Positions 52,651 to 64,000 of a DNA stretch of 64,000 bases are shown piece after piece (within the stretch, counting starts at the first letter, position 1; every line of letters starts with the position of its first letter). Under the pieces are notes generated by a model. The model made no database searches, was not told the origin of the DNA, and saw only the letters and a list, made by a program, of their open reading frames with translations. The stretch covers positions 343,887 to 407,886 of the forward strand of contig JASANG010001660.1 of the NCBI GenBank assembly GCA_030248215.1, read 5' to 3'. Source of the stretch: Enoplolaimus lenunculus. Lineage: Eukaryota > Nematoda > Enoplea > Enoplida > Thoracostomopsidae. A program made the position numbers and the translations under genes.

Positions 52651-54302
52651 TCAACTTGAAAACCTGGGAGCATTTCCAGTTAACAATATCGAATCCTTGG
52701 ATGACTTTGGAACTGAGGTAGTAAATATCAGTGTGTTTTGAGTAAGTAAATCTCTTGGTTCAGGCAAATCAGGGACTCCAGTTGTTGATGGTCTTATTGT
52801 TGTTTTTCTTGTTGCTATTATTGTTGCAGCTGTTTCTGTTCCTTTGTCAATATTTTTGTTGTTTCTTCTGCTGTCGGCGTTTTTGATTTTTGCCAACAAC
52901 GCGTCCGGTATGATTTGTTCAGGTACTTCCTGGTCGCAGGCGTCGAAAATTTTCTTTGCCTTCCCGTCGTATCGTAGTGTTGCGAAACATTTGCGTTGCG
53001 TTAAAGTCGTCGCAATAAGGGTTGGGTCTGACTCAATTTGATGATTTTGAAACAGCATGGGAACGCGATGTGATGCAGCTCGAGATAGCGTGGGAAAATC
53101 ATGATCATTTCGGGATGGTGTTGGAAAATAACGAAAATCATTTCCAGATCGGGCGAAAAAATCATGAACACTTCGAGTTGGCGTGGGAAATTGAAGAATC
53201 AAATGATCTTCTAACTCTTGCCGGCGTCGAACAAACTGTGTATGCGATTTACTTTTGCTGAGACGTTTCAAGAGACGTTTAGCTTTTTTCAATGACCGCC
53301 GTTGTAGTCGAGATTTTGGCTGAGCTAACTGGAAAAATGAAGGTACCGAGGATATGAAGGTAGATGGAAACTCAGAGCCGCCAAGAGATGCATGCCACAT
53401 TGCCCTTTTAACTCGAGATGGGTCGGTTTGAGCAACAGCAGCGCGGACTTGATTCTGTTGAGCTGTACTCAACACAACTGCGTCTCCCCGCCCTAAATTT
53501 TCAACCTGTTTACGAGTCAAATATGGGGCAACAGCACTTTCAGGGTACTTTCGCGAGCAGAAGTCGGCAAAATAGCCAGAACCCGTTTGAGACTGCCGGG
53601 TATAGGTGAAGTACCAGAGACAATTTACGGATGGGGAATCTATGCCAAGAGGAGCTATGTTGGTGCTACCGTCACCGTGGACTAAATTCATCAACGGTCC
53701 TGACTGAGGAGTTGCCCGCGTCCACGGGGTGTAAATGTCGATTTTGGTTTCGGTTTCACGATTTGGTGCTGGTCGGTTTGTTTGACGCCGGATTCGAACA
53801 GCGTGAGCTGAATTGAAATTGGCGACTGAAATTAAACAAAAAAAGATGGAAATTGTTTAAAATTAAAGTTTCTATATATTGATGTTTGCTTAAAAATAGG
53901 AGATTTCAACATTTATTTGAATGTTGATGCAAACACCGTCCAGGTATGATGCTGTAGCAAAAGTTTATGCGGGATTCACGGTATAACCGGGGCAGGTGGG
54001 GGACACTGCTTGTCCCATGTTGATTCGATGTCAACGTTAAAATTCTGGCTCTTATATCGTGTCAACAGACGAAATTCGAATGTCATATGTGCGCTATGAG
54101 GTTTACAAGCAGACAAAATGTTACCCAATAGTCTAATAGGGACAAAACATGTTCGAAGCTGCCCCGGTTATAACGTGAACCCTACATTAGCCAGGAGATC
54201 GAGAAGTTACAGTTTTATCTAAGATATTTTTTCCATCCATAAAATCTGAAAGGTTCTTACCAATTGAAATTACAATTGCTGCAGTGGTTATCGATCTATT
54301 CA
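52651..54302 (-). CDS. Secreted protein of unknown function, 405 residues
   Basis: I do not recognise this gene. Two coding exons, 54260-54302 and 52651-53825 (donor ATTG|GTAAGA, acceptor AATTTCAG|TCGCC), join in phase 1. The N-terminus MNRSITTAAIVISIVANF is a clear signal peptide with a likely cleavage after SAHA at residue 23. The mature protein begins VRIRRQ, a possible furin-type site. Four Cys (83, 104, 294, 311) occur in two pairs, NCLWYF/ADFCSRKYP and KCFATLRYDG/DACDQE. Residues 186-218 are strongly basic. A short motif FPTP(T/S)Rxx(H)DF recurs at about 227 and 248. The C-terminus is Ser/Thr-rich. The intron carries a 217-bp inverted-repeat element. The basic, processed design suits an extracellular matrix component or a propeptide; no enzyme motif is visible. 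Confidence 0.72.
53969..54185. mobile_element. Inverted-repeat element, ends GCGGGATTCACG, short copy
   Basis: GCGGGATTCACGGTATAACC at the left, GCCCCGGTTATAACGTGAAC at the right. 217 bp, a deletion form of 49856-50505. It fills half of the 434-bp first intron of the 405-residue secreted protein gene. Confidence 0.75.
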
Positions 54303-57102
54303 TTGTTATATGATTGGGTTTATGAATACGAACAGTGATGGACCTAGAAAAGATTCGAAATGCAATTTTATTACAAGATTTTAACAAATTTTTGGTTTTG
54401 ATCAACGTTGGCCGGAGGTTACAGGCCTGGTTATTTTTTGGACTCCCCTTGGATGTGAAAGCGGTGCAAAATTTTGAAATGTTTACAAAAAAATCCGATT
54501 TAACCAACTATGAATTTCGGATACGACTTGTTTTTAGTACATTTTATTCATGAAATATGTCTACACTTCTCCATGCTTAAACTTTATTTTTTCCAAAATT
54601 TAGCAAATCTTGATAGCAAAATTTTTTGTCCCTCAAGAACTGCCGTTTGTCAACTCTGTTGCCAACTCTTGCGCTCAAAGTTGGTGATATTTGCACTTAG
54701 TTTTGACGACCCAGTCAAGTATAGTTGCCAGACCGCTTGGATACAGTAGGACTGAGTAACTTAGAGACTGGGATGACTAACTTTAGGAATGTGGTTACGG
54801 ATACGTTTACGTTTATTTCAGGCTAAGGCTTAGGCTTAGGATAGGCTTACGATTCTAGGGTTAGGCTTAGGCTTAGGTTCAGGTTTAGGTTTATACTTAC
54901 AAGGCGGCCCTTATATATAGTTAACATAGGCCGTTTCATGTGTAACATGTACGTTGACATGATGGCAAACGACAAAAATGAATCCGGATTACTGGGCCGC
55001 AGCTTCCGGCTCGCGTTATGGTCAACTCAGCGAACATTACGTCAACCCTTACTACTTTAGTGCTTTTTCCACATTCAGGATGCGATAAACACGTTGTGTA
55101 AGCCTATTGGATAGCTACAATAATAAATTGAATTGAAAACGCTAAAATTTGTACAAATGAACCGGATAGTATTAAAAATAAAAAAAACTAAAAAAATCTT
55201 CACATAACAAGAATGACGCGCTAAGTTTTAGTTGAAAACGAAGAAAAAACATAGATTTTAAGCAATTTTATATTTTATAGTGGTGCCGGATTCAAGGGAA
55301 CCGCTTGGGAAACGGATTTGCCGTAAAAACAGAGATAAAAATCAGAATTTCGTGTTTACATTAAGTACTAAGACTACGTCGGCCATCGATTTGATTCGCA
55401 CGGGAGGTTTCGTACACTATTAATAAGTATACCGCCTGACCCTCGTTTAAAATATTTAAATGTATCTCAACTGTTATAGTATGGAAGTAAAATTTGAGTG
55501 GAAAACAGTAAAACAAGAACTTTAACAAACATTCGTCTTATGTTAGACGGAAATCGTAAGAATTTTTGCAATTTTTTCTAAAATTTTATAGTTTAAACAA
55601 CACTTATTGATTGTTTCGAAGACTGAAAATCAGCCTATATTCTTGTCTCATGTTAATTATTTGGCCTGTTCTTTAAGGCGAAGTGTTTCTGGCGTAGAGA
55701 CTGTACGTTTTACGCTTTGGCTGAGGTCTAGACTTAGGCTTAGACTCATGTTTAGCCTTTATACGGAATAGCGGTCTATGTGACAGTGTTTTTCAAGCTC
55801 AGATATTAAAACTAATTTTATTACCTACCTATTATCATGATACGACAGTAACAAATATACGCTGTCGAAATTGCAGCATTTGATGATTTTGTGTATAATT
55901 GAAATCAAAATTTTACATCATGATGCGGTTTTTATCTATTTCAGCGTCAAATTATGCTTTTTTAATTTTAAATCTATTAAAATGTTTGGCTTCGTACTCG
56001 CTTTGCTCGTGAGCTTTGACCAAAATTTCAGCTCTGAAAAAAATTTTGGTTGAAAATTTTTAAGTTAACGGGCTTCCGGTTTAGATTGAATTTGGATCTA
56101 TACCATCCAACGCTGCCAGTTATGATAAAGCTGAGTGATATTTTGACGCAATATCCACGGTTTCTACGAAATATTTCATCATTTTATATATATCTCAAAA
56201 TCTATGCGACAGTGTCGGCGCCGCATTTTTACAAATCCTATTTGCACGCCCCTGTCAGATTTTTCTCGATCCACCATAGCATTTTGCTAGATGTTTCTGG
56301 TCAAAGCTTCGGGCAGCACGTACAGAAAAGCTCATTCATATTAAATTAGTGTCAAGTATGTGTTTGTTCCGCGATACTATGTTCTCGACCTGAGGTGTTA
56401 AACGTAAGACGTATCGATGTTCACCAGCAACTCTAAACCTAGGGCCAAGCACCGGCGTGGAGCACCCCCTTAAATTACGCTGGTTCCCCCAAAATTGGCT
56501 CAATCTGAAAGGAAACGAATCTTAAGTTGCAATTGTAGGGGTGCCCTAAAACTGTTCAATGCCCCCAAAACATAATTTTCGGCGAATGCTTCTGGCGCAA
56601 ACATTATAGTTAATTTCGCGTTTTAGGCAAAATGAAATCCACACGTTTAATGGTTTATTCATAAAATAAACTCGTTTACACAAGTGCCACGGCCCAGTAT
56701 ATTGCGTAAGTTTTAATTGGTTGGTTTACACGGGATAATATCGTGCGTTTGTATACAAAAGTTGCATGGTTTTCGTGCAATAACTCAATAATGACTTTAT
56801 TACTGGTATTTTTCGACTTTTAGAAATTTTGAATTTACGCTGAATTTTTATGAATGAGCAAACACAATAAATGACAAAATTTACTATTTTTCTTTACTAT
56901 TTTAACCGGATAACTTCCACATATGGTATACAGTGCCACGGTTTTCATAATGAATTATGGCTAATAAAAAGTTCTACTTTAATTCTGACTTCATTTGTGT
57001 CTAAAATCGCGGCAAACTGCCCATCGCACAAACCGAAGACTTATATAAGATTTCAGATTCCCAGGTACATTTGTGACTCTAGTGTCATACATTATATAAC
57101 CT
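54303..57102. other. Intergenic between two secreted-protein genes
   Basis: 54815-54895 is a TTAGGC-like tract (GGCTAAGGCTTAGGCTTAGG), and 55725-55755 a weaker one. No exon recognised. Confidence 0.45.
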
Positions 57103-57400
57103 ACTATAGTGGCCCGAGAATGAAGAGGTAACTGATAATTATTTCACCTCTCTAGAGGGTGCCCCCACGCTATTCGCTTCCGGATTGCTACTTGCTTCTT
57201 ACTTCAGCTCCAGTGATTCGGTCCACGCACCTATAACTATCAGCCATTTTCTATGGTTTAAGTTACATACTTAAGAATATATATACTTTTAAGACTTCAG
57301 TATGCTACTATGAATATAGTTTAATATTGATTCAGACTCAAAATAAGGTCCCGGGACCGGTCTCTTAATACTACTCCCTCTTTTTCAGATCACTATAATA
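57103..57400. mobile_element. Mariner-type MITE, diverged
   Basis: TACTATAGTGGCCCGAGAAT at the left and CAGATCACTATAATA at the right. The inner CACCTCTCTAGAGGGTGCCC matches the family. It lies just past the stop codon of the 794-residue gene. Confidence 0.55.
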
Positions 57401-57473
57401 AATCGATACAATTATTGATAGTCAAAAAGCCAAAACTATAAACCATTTTCCGATCATCAGTTCAAACTTAACT

Positions 57474-60400
57474 TCAACCTGAAGCCGCAGCAAACTGCTT
57501 CTTAGTCAATTCTCTCGGTCGTTTTTTTGCATTCGCAGGCCGTGTAGCCATTATCTGGTTAACGCCTTGGTCTCCCGGTTTGTTTTCCAACTCAATTTGA
57601 GCAGTTTCTGGTTTAGGACCGCTGGTTCGGACGGCGGGCACGCTGCTAGCTGACCTTCCTCGTGGAGGTACGTCAGTTGTGGCAAAAATTTGACCGGCGC
57701 CATCAGGTCGAATTTTTCCTCTAACAGGGCCTCGTCCGTGTATTCTTGTGCGGCGTCCTTTTTTACTACCCTTGGATTTAAGACGGCCCTTAGAAGCAAG
57801 CCTGGATTTACCTGAACCAAATAGTAGCTCAATAGGAATAATTCGGCCGCAACGGTCCAAAGCTGCACCTTGAGGGAATCCGACCCGCGGTTCAATAATT
57901 TGAATTGAACTCAAACAATTTTCAACACCGAAAACTTGAGTAGGCTCCTGACTAGTTGGACCGGAGCCCAAGGCGCCACCGGCAGGGCCAACAACTGGAA
58001 CCTGAACAAGAGGTGTTAAAGGCAAGGAGCCATCTTTTACAGAAGATCCGGCGCCTACAGGGGGTAGCACTCCATCAGGGACATGTGTACTCCCTCCAAG
58101 ATCGGGTTTGTTACCAAGCGCTTGGATAGCTTCTAGTCCAGTTCCTGTTGCTTGAGGCTGACCCGATCCTTGAGTTACGGAACTTCCTGATACGGTCCCG
58201 ATATTCACCCCCCGCGATGATCCAATTTTACCCACAAACGGTGCATTTACTCCCCTAGAACGGCCAAAACTTAAAGCCGGTAGGTTTGTCCCTGTATTAG
58301 ATGCAACTTGTTTGTTGCCTAACCCAGGAATATTTAGGCTTCCGGTAATTCCACCCCCTCGCGAAACTGAGACTGGACCAAAATTGGATTGTCTACCCCA
58401 AGTTATTCCCTGCTGCTGACCACCAAGGAATGGAAATTGTCGTTTCGAACGTGACTGCACGTGGCCTTCTGGCAGCGATGCTTGAATTGGTAAAGCGTTG
58501 GGAATTGAATCCAACGATTTCAAGAGGTCACGGGAATCAGGGCTTGGTTGTTTGTCCTGGCTGATGACTGCAGGTTTTTGGCTCAGGGCCTGGCCTGGTA
58601 CTGCAAAATTGGGCTTTTGAATATAGAATTGTAACGGATCAGATTTTAGACGGCCGTAAAATTGGTTGATAAGCGCTTGTTGTCTTGGAGTGTAGCGGAC
58701 TGCGAAATTGAATGGATTCTGAAATACCGCTATATATAAAACAAGATCAGTGTAATGCAAGTAATTTTTCATGCTTCTACCAAACTGTAGCGTATTAATA
58801 CGGCATTTAGTGTTATACATTTTTTATTGATAATTCAGTTATTCGGCTTCGGATTGCTTACATTGTGGCGAGAGAACTTACAAGTATCAAACATAAAATT
58901 TCTAACTTGGCTTTTAACCTTTCGATTTAAAGTTAGATTTATATTTATGCTGGCCCATGTTAATTAAATAAGTTAACCAAATGCGAGACATGAAGGGGGA
59001 ACTTTATCTTTAGACTTAGACTGAGTGGATGAGAGGCACCTATTACATATGGTTTTATGTTTGTACGATTTACGTTCATGCTACGTATATGCTTAGTTTA
59101 ATTTCCGATTTCCAGAACTTCTAATAATTTTTGCAATGGTCATATAGATAAAACATTTACTGCAACGATCCGAATAAGAGGGTTGACCGATATTCATTTG
59201 GCTTCTCCAGGTGGTGCCCCCTGTTATTTGGTTATGGACTGTTATCTATTTTTAACCCACGCTCCGCCTCCCTTTGCAATTGATATATCCGGTAAATTAA
59301 ACCTTTATTTGTCTTGTAATTAAACTTTGAGCGATAATGCAACGTTATAAAGAATGTACTTTTAACAGTAAGTATGCTTTAAAGTTTTGAACTCAACTGT
59401 ATTTGGTGCTGGAGTCATTTTTGCACTAAATTTGGAATAAGAGACATTTACGGACTCTAATTGGGGTTTAGGGACTTTATCCGCTTACGGACTCTTATAA
59501 AGGATACGTACTCCTATTGATTGGGACTCAAATTGGGAAGTCCCTCTTATTACCCATTCTTATTCCAGTCACTACAGTACCTGAATGTACGGAATGCCAA
59601 TATCACTGCCCTCAGTCTTCGTCTCGTCCCCAGTGCCATAAGTCCCAACTTTTCGATTACCCAGCAAATGATGTTGATGATTATGACCACCCTTTCTTAG
59701 TCCCGAATGCCCACTGCTAATGGCCGAGTGAGAACCTGCATGCCTTCGAGTTCTTTTCGTATCTCCCCCTGGGAACACAACAGTTTCAGGTCCCACCTGG
59801 GTCCCACCAAGGTTGTCAGGGTACGGAAACGAGGATTGGCCAGTTTTTAAAGGGACACCTGGAATAGTAATTTTGGACTGATCATCAGCATTGCTCCCTC
59901 GGGTAGCTTGCGCGAATTCAGCCTCGTACCCAGGAATTGGACGTAAGGCCGAGGGCGCTACCCCGCTGGTTATTGTGGGTTGGATGGGGGTACCTCCAGC
60001 GGACGTACCCCTCACGGCGCCGCCAAGGCCTTGCCCTAACAACCCTCCTAGTCCACTATTCGCGAGCGCTTCAAAGTTTAGGCTTCCATCTGTGTGAACT
60101 AGACCGTTATTTATAGCGAACGCGACTAAATTAGAATCAGTTTGTCTAATTAGCTCGATAGCTTCGTCTGATATATCAATCCCTGAAAATAGTTTGACAA
60201 ATTTTTTAAACCGGTCATTTCGGCGGACAGATTTTAGCAAATCTATTTGTTGAGCGGTAACCTGGGTTCCGGCTGCAGCTGGCCTATCTTTATCCAGAAC
60301 ACTAAACACTCGGGGTCGGGCGTTCTCACTTATGGGTAGCCCTAAAGGTACCCCGTTTGGATGAACCGGATAATAGTAAGGAGGGATGACAGGGTACTCC

Positions 60401-61304
60401 CAGTTGTAGTATTCTGCGGCTGGGAAATTAAACGCTCCCATGCGGCGAAATACAGGCAACAAGGCATTGAATCCTGCTGGAGTCAGCGGTTTGAGTTCTT
60501 TTTCTTTCTTCACTTTTTTCTCTCTTGGTTCCTTTTTGTTGTTAGTTCGTTGTTTTTGAAGCTTTTTCTCACGTCGGTCTGCTTCTTTCACTGCTTTTGC
60601 CGCTTGGCGTTCTTGTTTGCGGAGTAGTCGCGTCTGTTCTGTTGGTGTTGGTTGTGAAAAACCTGAAAATATATATTGGTTTTGTTCTATAAAATCTCAT
60701 CATCGTGAAATACCATGTTGATTTTACGCTCATAACGATCATTCGAAGCTGCTTTCTTTAGAAGTTCATTTTGTGTGCTGTGTTAAAATCTGGTCAAGGA
60801 ACAGATATGTACGTTTTAGGAATGCAAAAATTACACGGAAACAAATTTCGGATATCTGAAATTGAAAACTAATTTTCGATTTATCCGGATAAATATATAT
60901 CCGGATAAATATATATCCGACAAGCCAAATCATTTACCTCTTAGCAGGCACAAGCTATCTTTAACCATGTTAAAGTTCATATTATTTCTCATCTCGAAGA
61001 ATTTCTGGAGTGGATCCCGGCTCTCGGCAGGATCTGATTACCCGTCCGGTTGTTTGACTCAAAAATAATTTTTGTCATTCGAATTTAATATAAAGATTGC
61101 CTGTGGCTTCTCGCTCTATATCCAGGCGAACTTTCCGCGCAAAATCCAAAGGCCGCTTTGGCACACAATTGCGTACGGTACATTGCCACTTTGTGCCCTG
61201 CTCACTGTGACAGATCCTGAGATTCCGCCTCTGATAATTTGCTTACCCAATGTAATTAATTCAGCGATAATAATCGCGAAACAAATCAGAAATATTATCT
61301 TCAT
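57474..61304 (-). CDS. Secreted Gly-rich protein of unknown function, 794 residues
   Basis: I do not recognise this gene. Exons 61247-61304, 59581-60662 and 57474-58718 join in phase (TTGG|GTAAGC to TTTTCAG|GTTTTT; ATTCAG|GTACTG to ATTTCAG|AATCC). A signal peptide (MKIIFLICFAIIIAELITLG) is followed by a Lys/Arg/Glu-rich probable coiled coil (about 35-80), a Tyr/Pro-rich patch (YYNWEYPVIPPYYYP, 104-118), a predicted helical block (155-207), then Gly/Ser/Thr-rich sequence with dibasic sites KRTRR (322-326) and RSKR (470-473). The region after RSKR is Gly/Val/Pro-rich, and the last 180 residues are basic with only two Cys (VENCLSS, DRCGR). The layout suggests a processed matrix or cuticle-type protein. 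If the 59581 donor is not used, the frame instead ends two codons later inside a MITE, and exon 57474-58718 would be separate. Confidence 0.68.
59158..59579. mobile_element. Mariner-type MITE abutting a splice donor
   Basis: TACTGCAACGATCCGAATAA at the left and TATTCCAGTCACTACAGTA at the right, 422 bp with the TAs. The right TA is also the second and third base of the GTA at the donor of the 794-residue gene, so the intron begins with one host base plus element sequence. Confidence 0.75.
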
Positions 61305-62040
61305 TATGACGTCATGCAGAAATCATTATTCAGCATTAAAAAGTGTAAAAGAATACCAAAATAAAAGGGTTGTAGTCAAAAATTCAGTTAGCCGTTATTA
61401 ATTGATCTCTGAAACGTTTATGTTCAACCGGATGTAATAGCTACCGGAACCGGAAGCCGAAGGCCGGAAAGAACCAAAGTAACACACCTTAATTGATGTT
61501 GAAATCACTAATTTTACCAGTACTCTATGAAGTGTTGTCAAAAGTTTCTGTCGTTGGCGCTTTTTGGACCAAAAAACAAACAAAATCACTCAATAAGACG
61601 TGTACACCGCGTGCGAAATATACATCGGCAAAACAGGCATACTTTATTGGCCTTACAGTATTTGTAGTGTGCTTTTCTAGAATCAGTGTTTTAACTTATT
61701 TTAGTGTTAGTGACATTAAATTGAAACAATTTTGTCAAAAGCTGGTTTAGCTTTAAGCGTCGATATTTTCAACTGCGTATAGCATCTATCACCAGTTAGC
61801 GATTGGTTTTCAAACTGATTGACTCATGAAATTGTAAAAGGTCAAAATTAGCACAGAAGTAAAAAATCAAATGCGAAAAATGTGCTAAGTTTCGAATTTT
61901 ACTATTCACACTGGTTCGAAAGGTAAAACACCTACCACAAACATCCGGTGGATGTTGCATATATTTAAGAAATACGGATCTCGATTTGTGCTTAACCTTT
62001 CGATACCTAAGAGTGTCCAGTGGACCTCGTCAACTTGGAC
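61305..62040. other. Intergenic, nothing recognised
   Basis: Upstream of the 794-residue gene, so it probably contains its promoter. No TATA box or other element stands out. Confidence 0.4.
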
Positions 62041-62280
62041 ACTGTGAGCGGTGTTTAACAATGCTGTGCGAGTAGTGCAAAATTTCCACTAGACGTGAAA
62101 GCCCCTTGGACCAGAGCGCCAAGCTCTTCAGTGATAATTGTATATGTCTACCACCCGTAAGGCTGGAGTTCGAATCCTACCATGATTCAGAATGACTTTA
62201 CGGCTATATCCTTGACCGTGGCACTCTAGATCCTATGGTTTGAAAAACTGCTGAGGCAAAACCAAAAAAAAACACGAAAC
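62041..62280 (+). repeat. Possible tRNA-derived SINE
   Basis: GGAGTTCGAATCCTACC matches a polymerase III B box, and AGCTCTTCAGTGATAA, about 55 bp upstream, resembles an A box. An A-rich tail (ACCAAAAAAAAACACGAAAC) follows at 62258-62280. It does not fold into a complete tRNA. Limits approximate. Confidence 0.35.
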
Positions 62281-62942
62281 AAATGTAAAAATTAATTGCT
62301 AAAATATTACTCTGTTGTGAAGTCGTAGATTTTTTGATGTCATGTGAAGTTTAACGACGCCTACTTTAAATTTTAATTTTTAAATGAATAACAACGTGCA
62401 AGCAGCAAAACTTTAACGCTACGTTGCGAAAACAATGCAAAATATCGTTAAAAGCAAACGGTCTTCTGACATTAGTTTTACGCTGGTAAATGCGGGATTT
62501 TAGGTGGAGCGGAAAATTGTTTAGGAGTGTTACAAAATATATTTAAATCCATTACTGCGTATCAATGTTAAGCTACCCGTTAGCATAGTACAAATTTTGT
62601 GCAAATAGCAGTACAGCCCATGCAGAACAGCAATTATGAGATTTAATTGGTCCTGTAGGTGGCTGTGCCACACTTAAACCTATTTCAAACTGAAACTAAA
62701 ATATAAAATAAAACCCTATATCAAAACCACACCTTAAGGGAGTCCCTGGCTCCACCTAGTCTCTCTTAGAACTTAAGTTAGGCTTAGGCGTTGCTACTAG
62801 GCGTAGAAACTGTTAAATCGATGTTATGGCGGCTGTGTCCGCAATGCTAAACTTACCTGGGCCCTGCGTGGCCGTAGAATGTGATTGATTAATTGTGCAT
62901 ATTTTGTTGGCCTATTTTGCGACTAAGGACATAGCTAGGCTA
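62281..62942. other. Intergenic, nothing recognised
   Basis: A short TTAGGC-like tract (AGTTAGGCTTAGGCG) lies near 62780. No exon seen. Confidence 0.4.
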
Positions 62943-64000
62943 TGTCAGCACCAATATGGTGCTTTAGTATTGTGTGTGTCTCCGGCATTATTGTTGTTGT
63001 TGTTGTAAAACCGGGTGTGTGGCTCTGGACCTCAACCGCATCGCGGACACCCAATTGTGGGTGTCGGCAGAAATGCAAATGAGGTCGAGATGCAGGAAGG
63101 GTAGCCAGGACCGGAATCATTCTAGTACTCTTAGCTGGTGGAAACTGACGGTTATTTTTGTGTAGTTGCGATATACGGATCTTGGCACTCGAGTTACATT
63201 TTATACGGTTGGCGTGAAAGCGGAAGTAATTGGTAAGTAGGTCTGAACTACATTCGATTAAGGATTGTCACGGTGGCTTAGAATGTGAAGGGAATCAGGC
63301 GTTACGGGCTTAATCAGTATTGCGCAGGGCGCAGGAATTTACCCAGTATAGAATACTGGTGTCATGTGTTAAAGGAACTTGGGGTATTTAAGGGAACCTG
63401 GGAAAAGTAGTCTAATAAATCTAACGGGGTTAGATTTATTATTCTACAACGGCTGGACCAAATCTAACGGGGTTAGATTGGTCGGAAATTTGGTGTAACT
63501 CTAACGGGGTTAGAGTACACGGTTTAACGGGGTGTAATTCTAACGGGGTTAGAATTGCACGGATTCCGGAAAACGGCAAAGGTATTAGTAACGGTAAAGC
63601 CAGTGGCTGGATTAAACCAGATTCAGGCGTCGGCTTTAAGGATTCCGGCTCGGGTTGCCAGTTAAATTGCATAACCTGTAATTTGCTGGTATTAAATATT
63701 GAATATCTGGTGTCATACGGGTTTCGGGTTGGGATTACTAATAAACATTTACCGGCCGCGTTTACTAAATCAGAGCGATAAGCATACATCGAGGAAAGAA
63801 CGTAACAGGCGATACAGGGTACAGGCTTAAGTCAAAATCACGAACTTCTCACATGGTGACCACGACGGTCTCGATGCTGATTTAGTTGGTGGTCGGTGTG
63901 AAAGGAAATAGTTGGAAAAAGGAGAAAGGAATTTCTGGAGTATAAAAGGAAAAAGGTGTTATTGGAAACACAGGATCTGAACGATCGTGTTGTGGAAAAT
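62943..64000 (+). mobile_element. LTR retroelement, 5' LTR and leader (BEL/Pao-like?)
   Basis: A region starting TGTCAGCACC and ending TTCTCACA at 63853 has the TG..CA limits of an LTR (about 911 bp). It is followed directly by TGGTGACCACGACGGTC, which looks like a tRNA primer-binding site of the type common in BEL/Pao elements. TATTTAAG near 63374 may be the promoter box. The internal region runs off the right edge, so only one LTR is visible and neither completeness nor age can be judged. An alternative LTR start is TGTGTGTCTCC near 62971. Confidence 0.42.
63413..63560 (+). other. Four related hairpins in the LTR leader
   Basis: Hairpins at 63413-63441, 63456-63483, 63493-63520 and 63532-63560 all have the same top, CTAAC-GGG-GTTAG. 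Their lower stems differ but stay paired: TAATAAAT/ATTTATTA, GACC.AAT/ATTGGTC, GTGT.ACT/AGTACAC, and GTGTAATT/AATTGCAC with one G-U pair. Hairpins two and three share a single bulged A at the same place. They begin about 40 nt after the possible promoter box, so they would lie at the 5' end of the element RNA. Confidence 0.8.

Noticed and set aside
53825-57474. Fusion of the 794- and 405-residue genes through a GTTGAAG donor at 57478
   Set aside because: Phases would allow it, but the 405-residue gene has its own signal-peptide exon with a strong GTAAGA donor, and GTTGAA is a poor donor.

Overview
The window is animal nuclear DNA: AT-rich, with intron-split genes (GT..AG introns that rejoin in phase), long stretches without genes, and dense short inverted-repeat DNA transposons. 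Interspersed TTAGGC hexamers (the telomere unit of nematodes) and a family GT11 fucosyltransferase (a family greatly expanded in nematodes) fit a nematode, but this is inference only. No ribosomal RNA, CRISPR array or bacterial-type operon is present.

Layout. (1) 202-5577, minus: a GTP-dependent phosphoenolpyruvate carboxykinase (PEPCK) gene. Nine coding exons are resolved; the C-terminal part lies beyond the left edge. A second, paralogous first exon at 11940-12086 splices in the same phase. (2) 5.6-37.8 kb: no other gene found; many MITE families, foldback elements, tandem repeats and decayed TTAGGC tracts. (3) 37844-40763, plus: a complete two-exon SLC6 transporter of 813 residues. (4) 42726-46918, minus: a complete five-exon alpha-1,2-fucosyltransferase-like type II membrane enzyme of 384 residues, whose first coding exon is only 5 nt. 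(5) 49146-61304, minus: three neighbouring genes for secreted or membrane proteins that I do not recognise: a Thr/Ala-rich mucin-like single-pass protein, a 405-residue secreted protein and a 794-residue secreted Gly-rich protein. The latter two begin with a tiny signal-peptide exon ending in phase 1. (6) 62943 to the right edge: the probable 5' LTR and primer-binding site of an LTR retroelement, with four hairpins that share one apical sequence and have different but still paired lower stems.

How the genes relate. PEPCK (gluconeogenesis), SLC6 (solute uptake) and GT11 (glycan capping) are unrelated neighbours. The three secreted/membrane genes share strand and layout and may be a local cluster of surface or matrix proteins. 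Mobile elements touch these genes directly: a mariner-type MITE ends 1 nt from a splice donor of the 794-residue gene, and two copies of one inverted-repeat family sit in introns of the other two.

The strongest leads are the duplicated alternative first exons of PEPCK, the hairpin series in the LTR leader, the MITE families carrying telomere-like TTAGGC cores, and the secreted-protein cluster. Exon boundaries were read by eye from splice signals, phase and protein continuity and have not been checked against transcripts.
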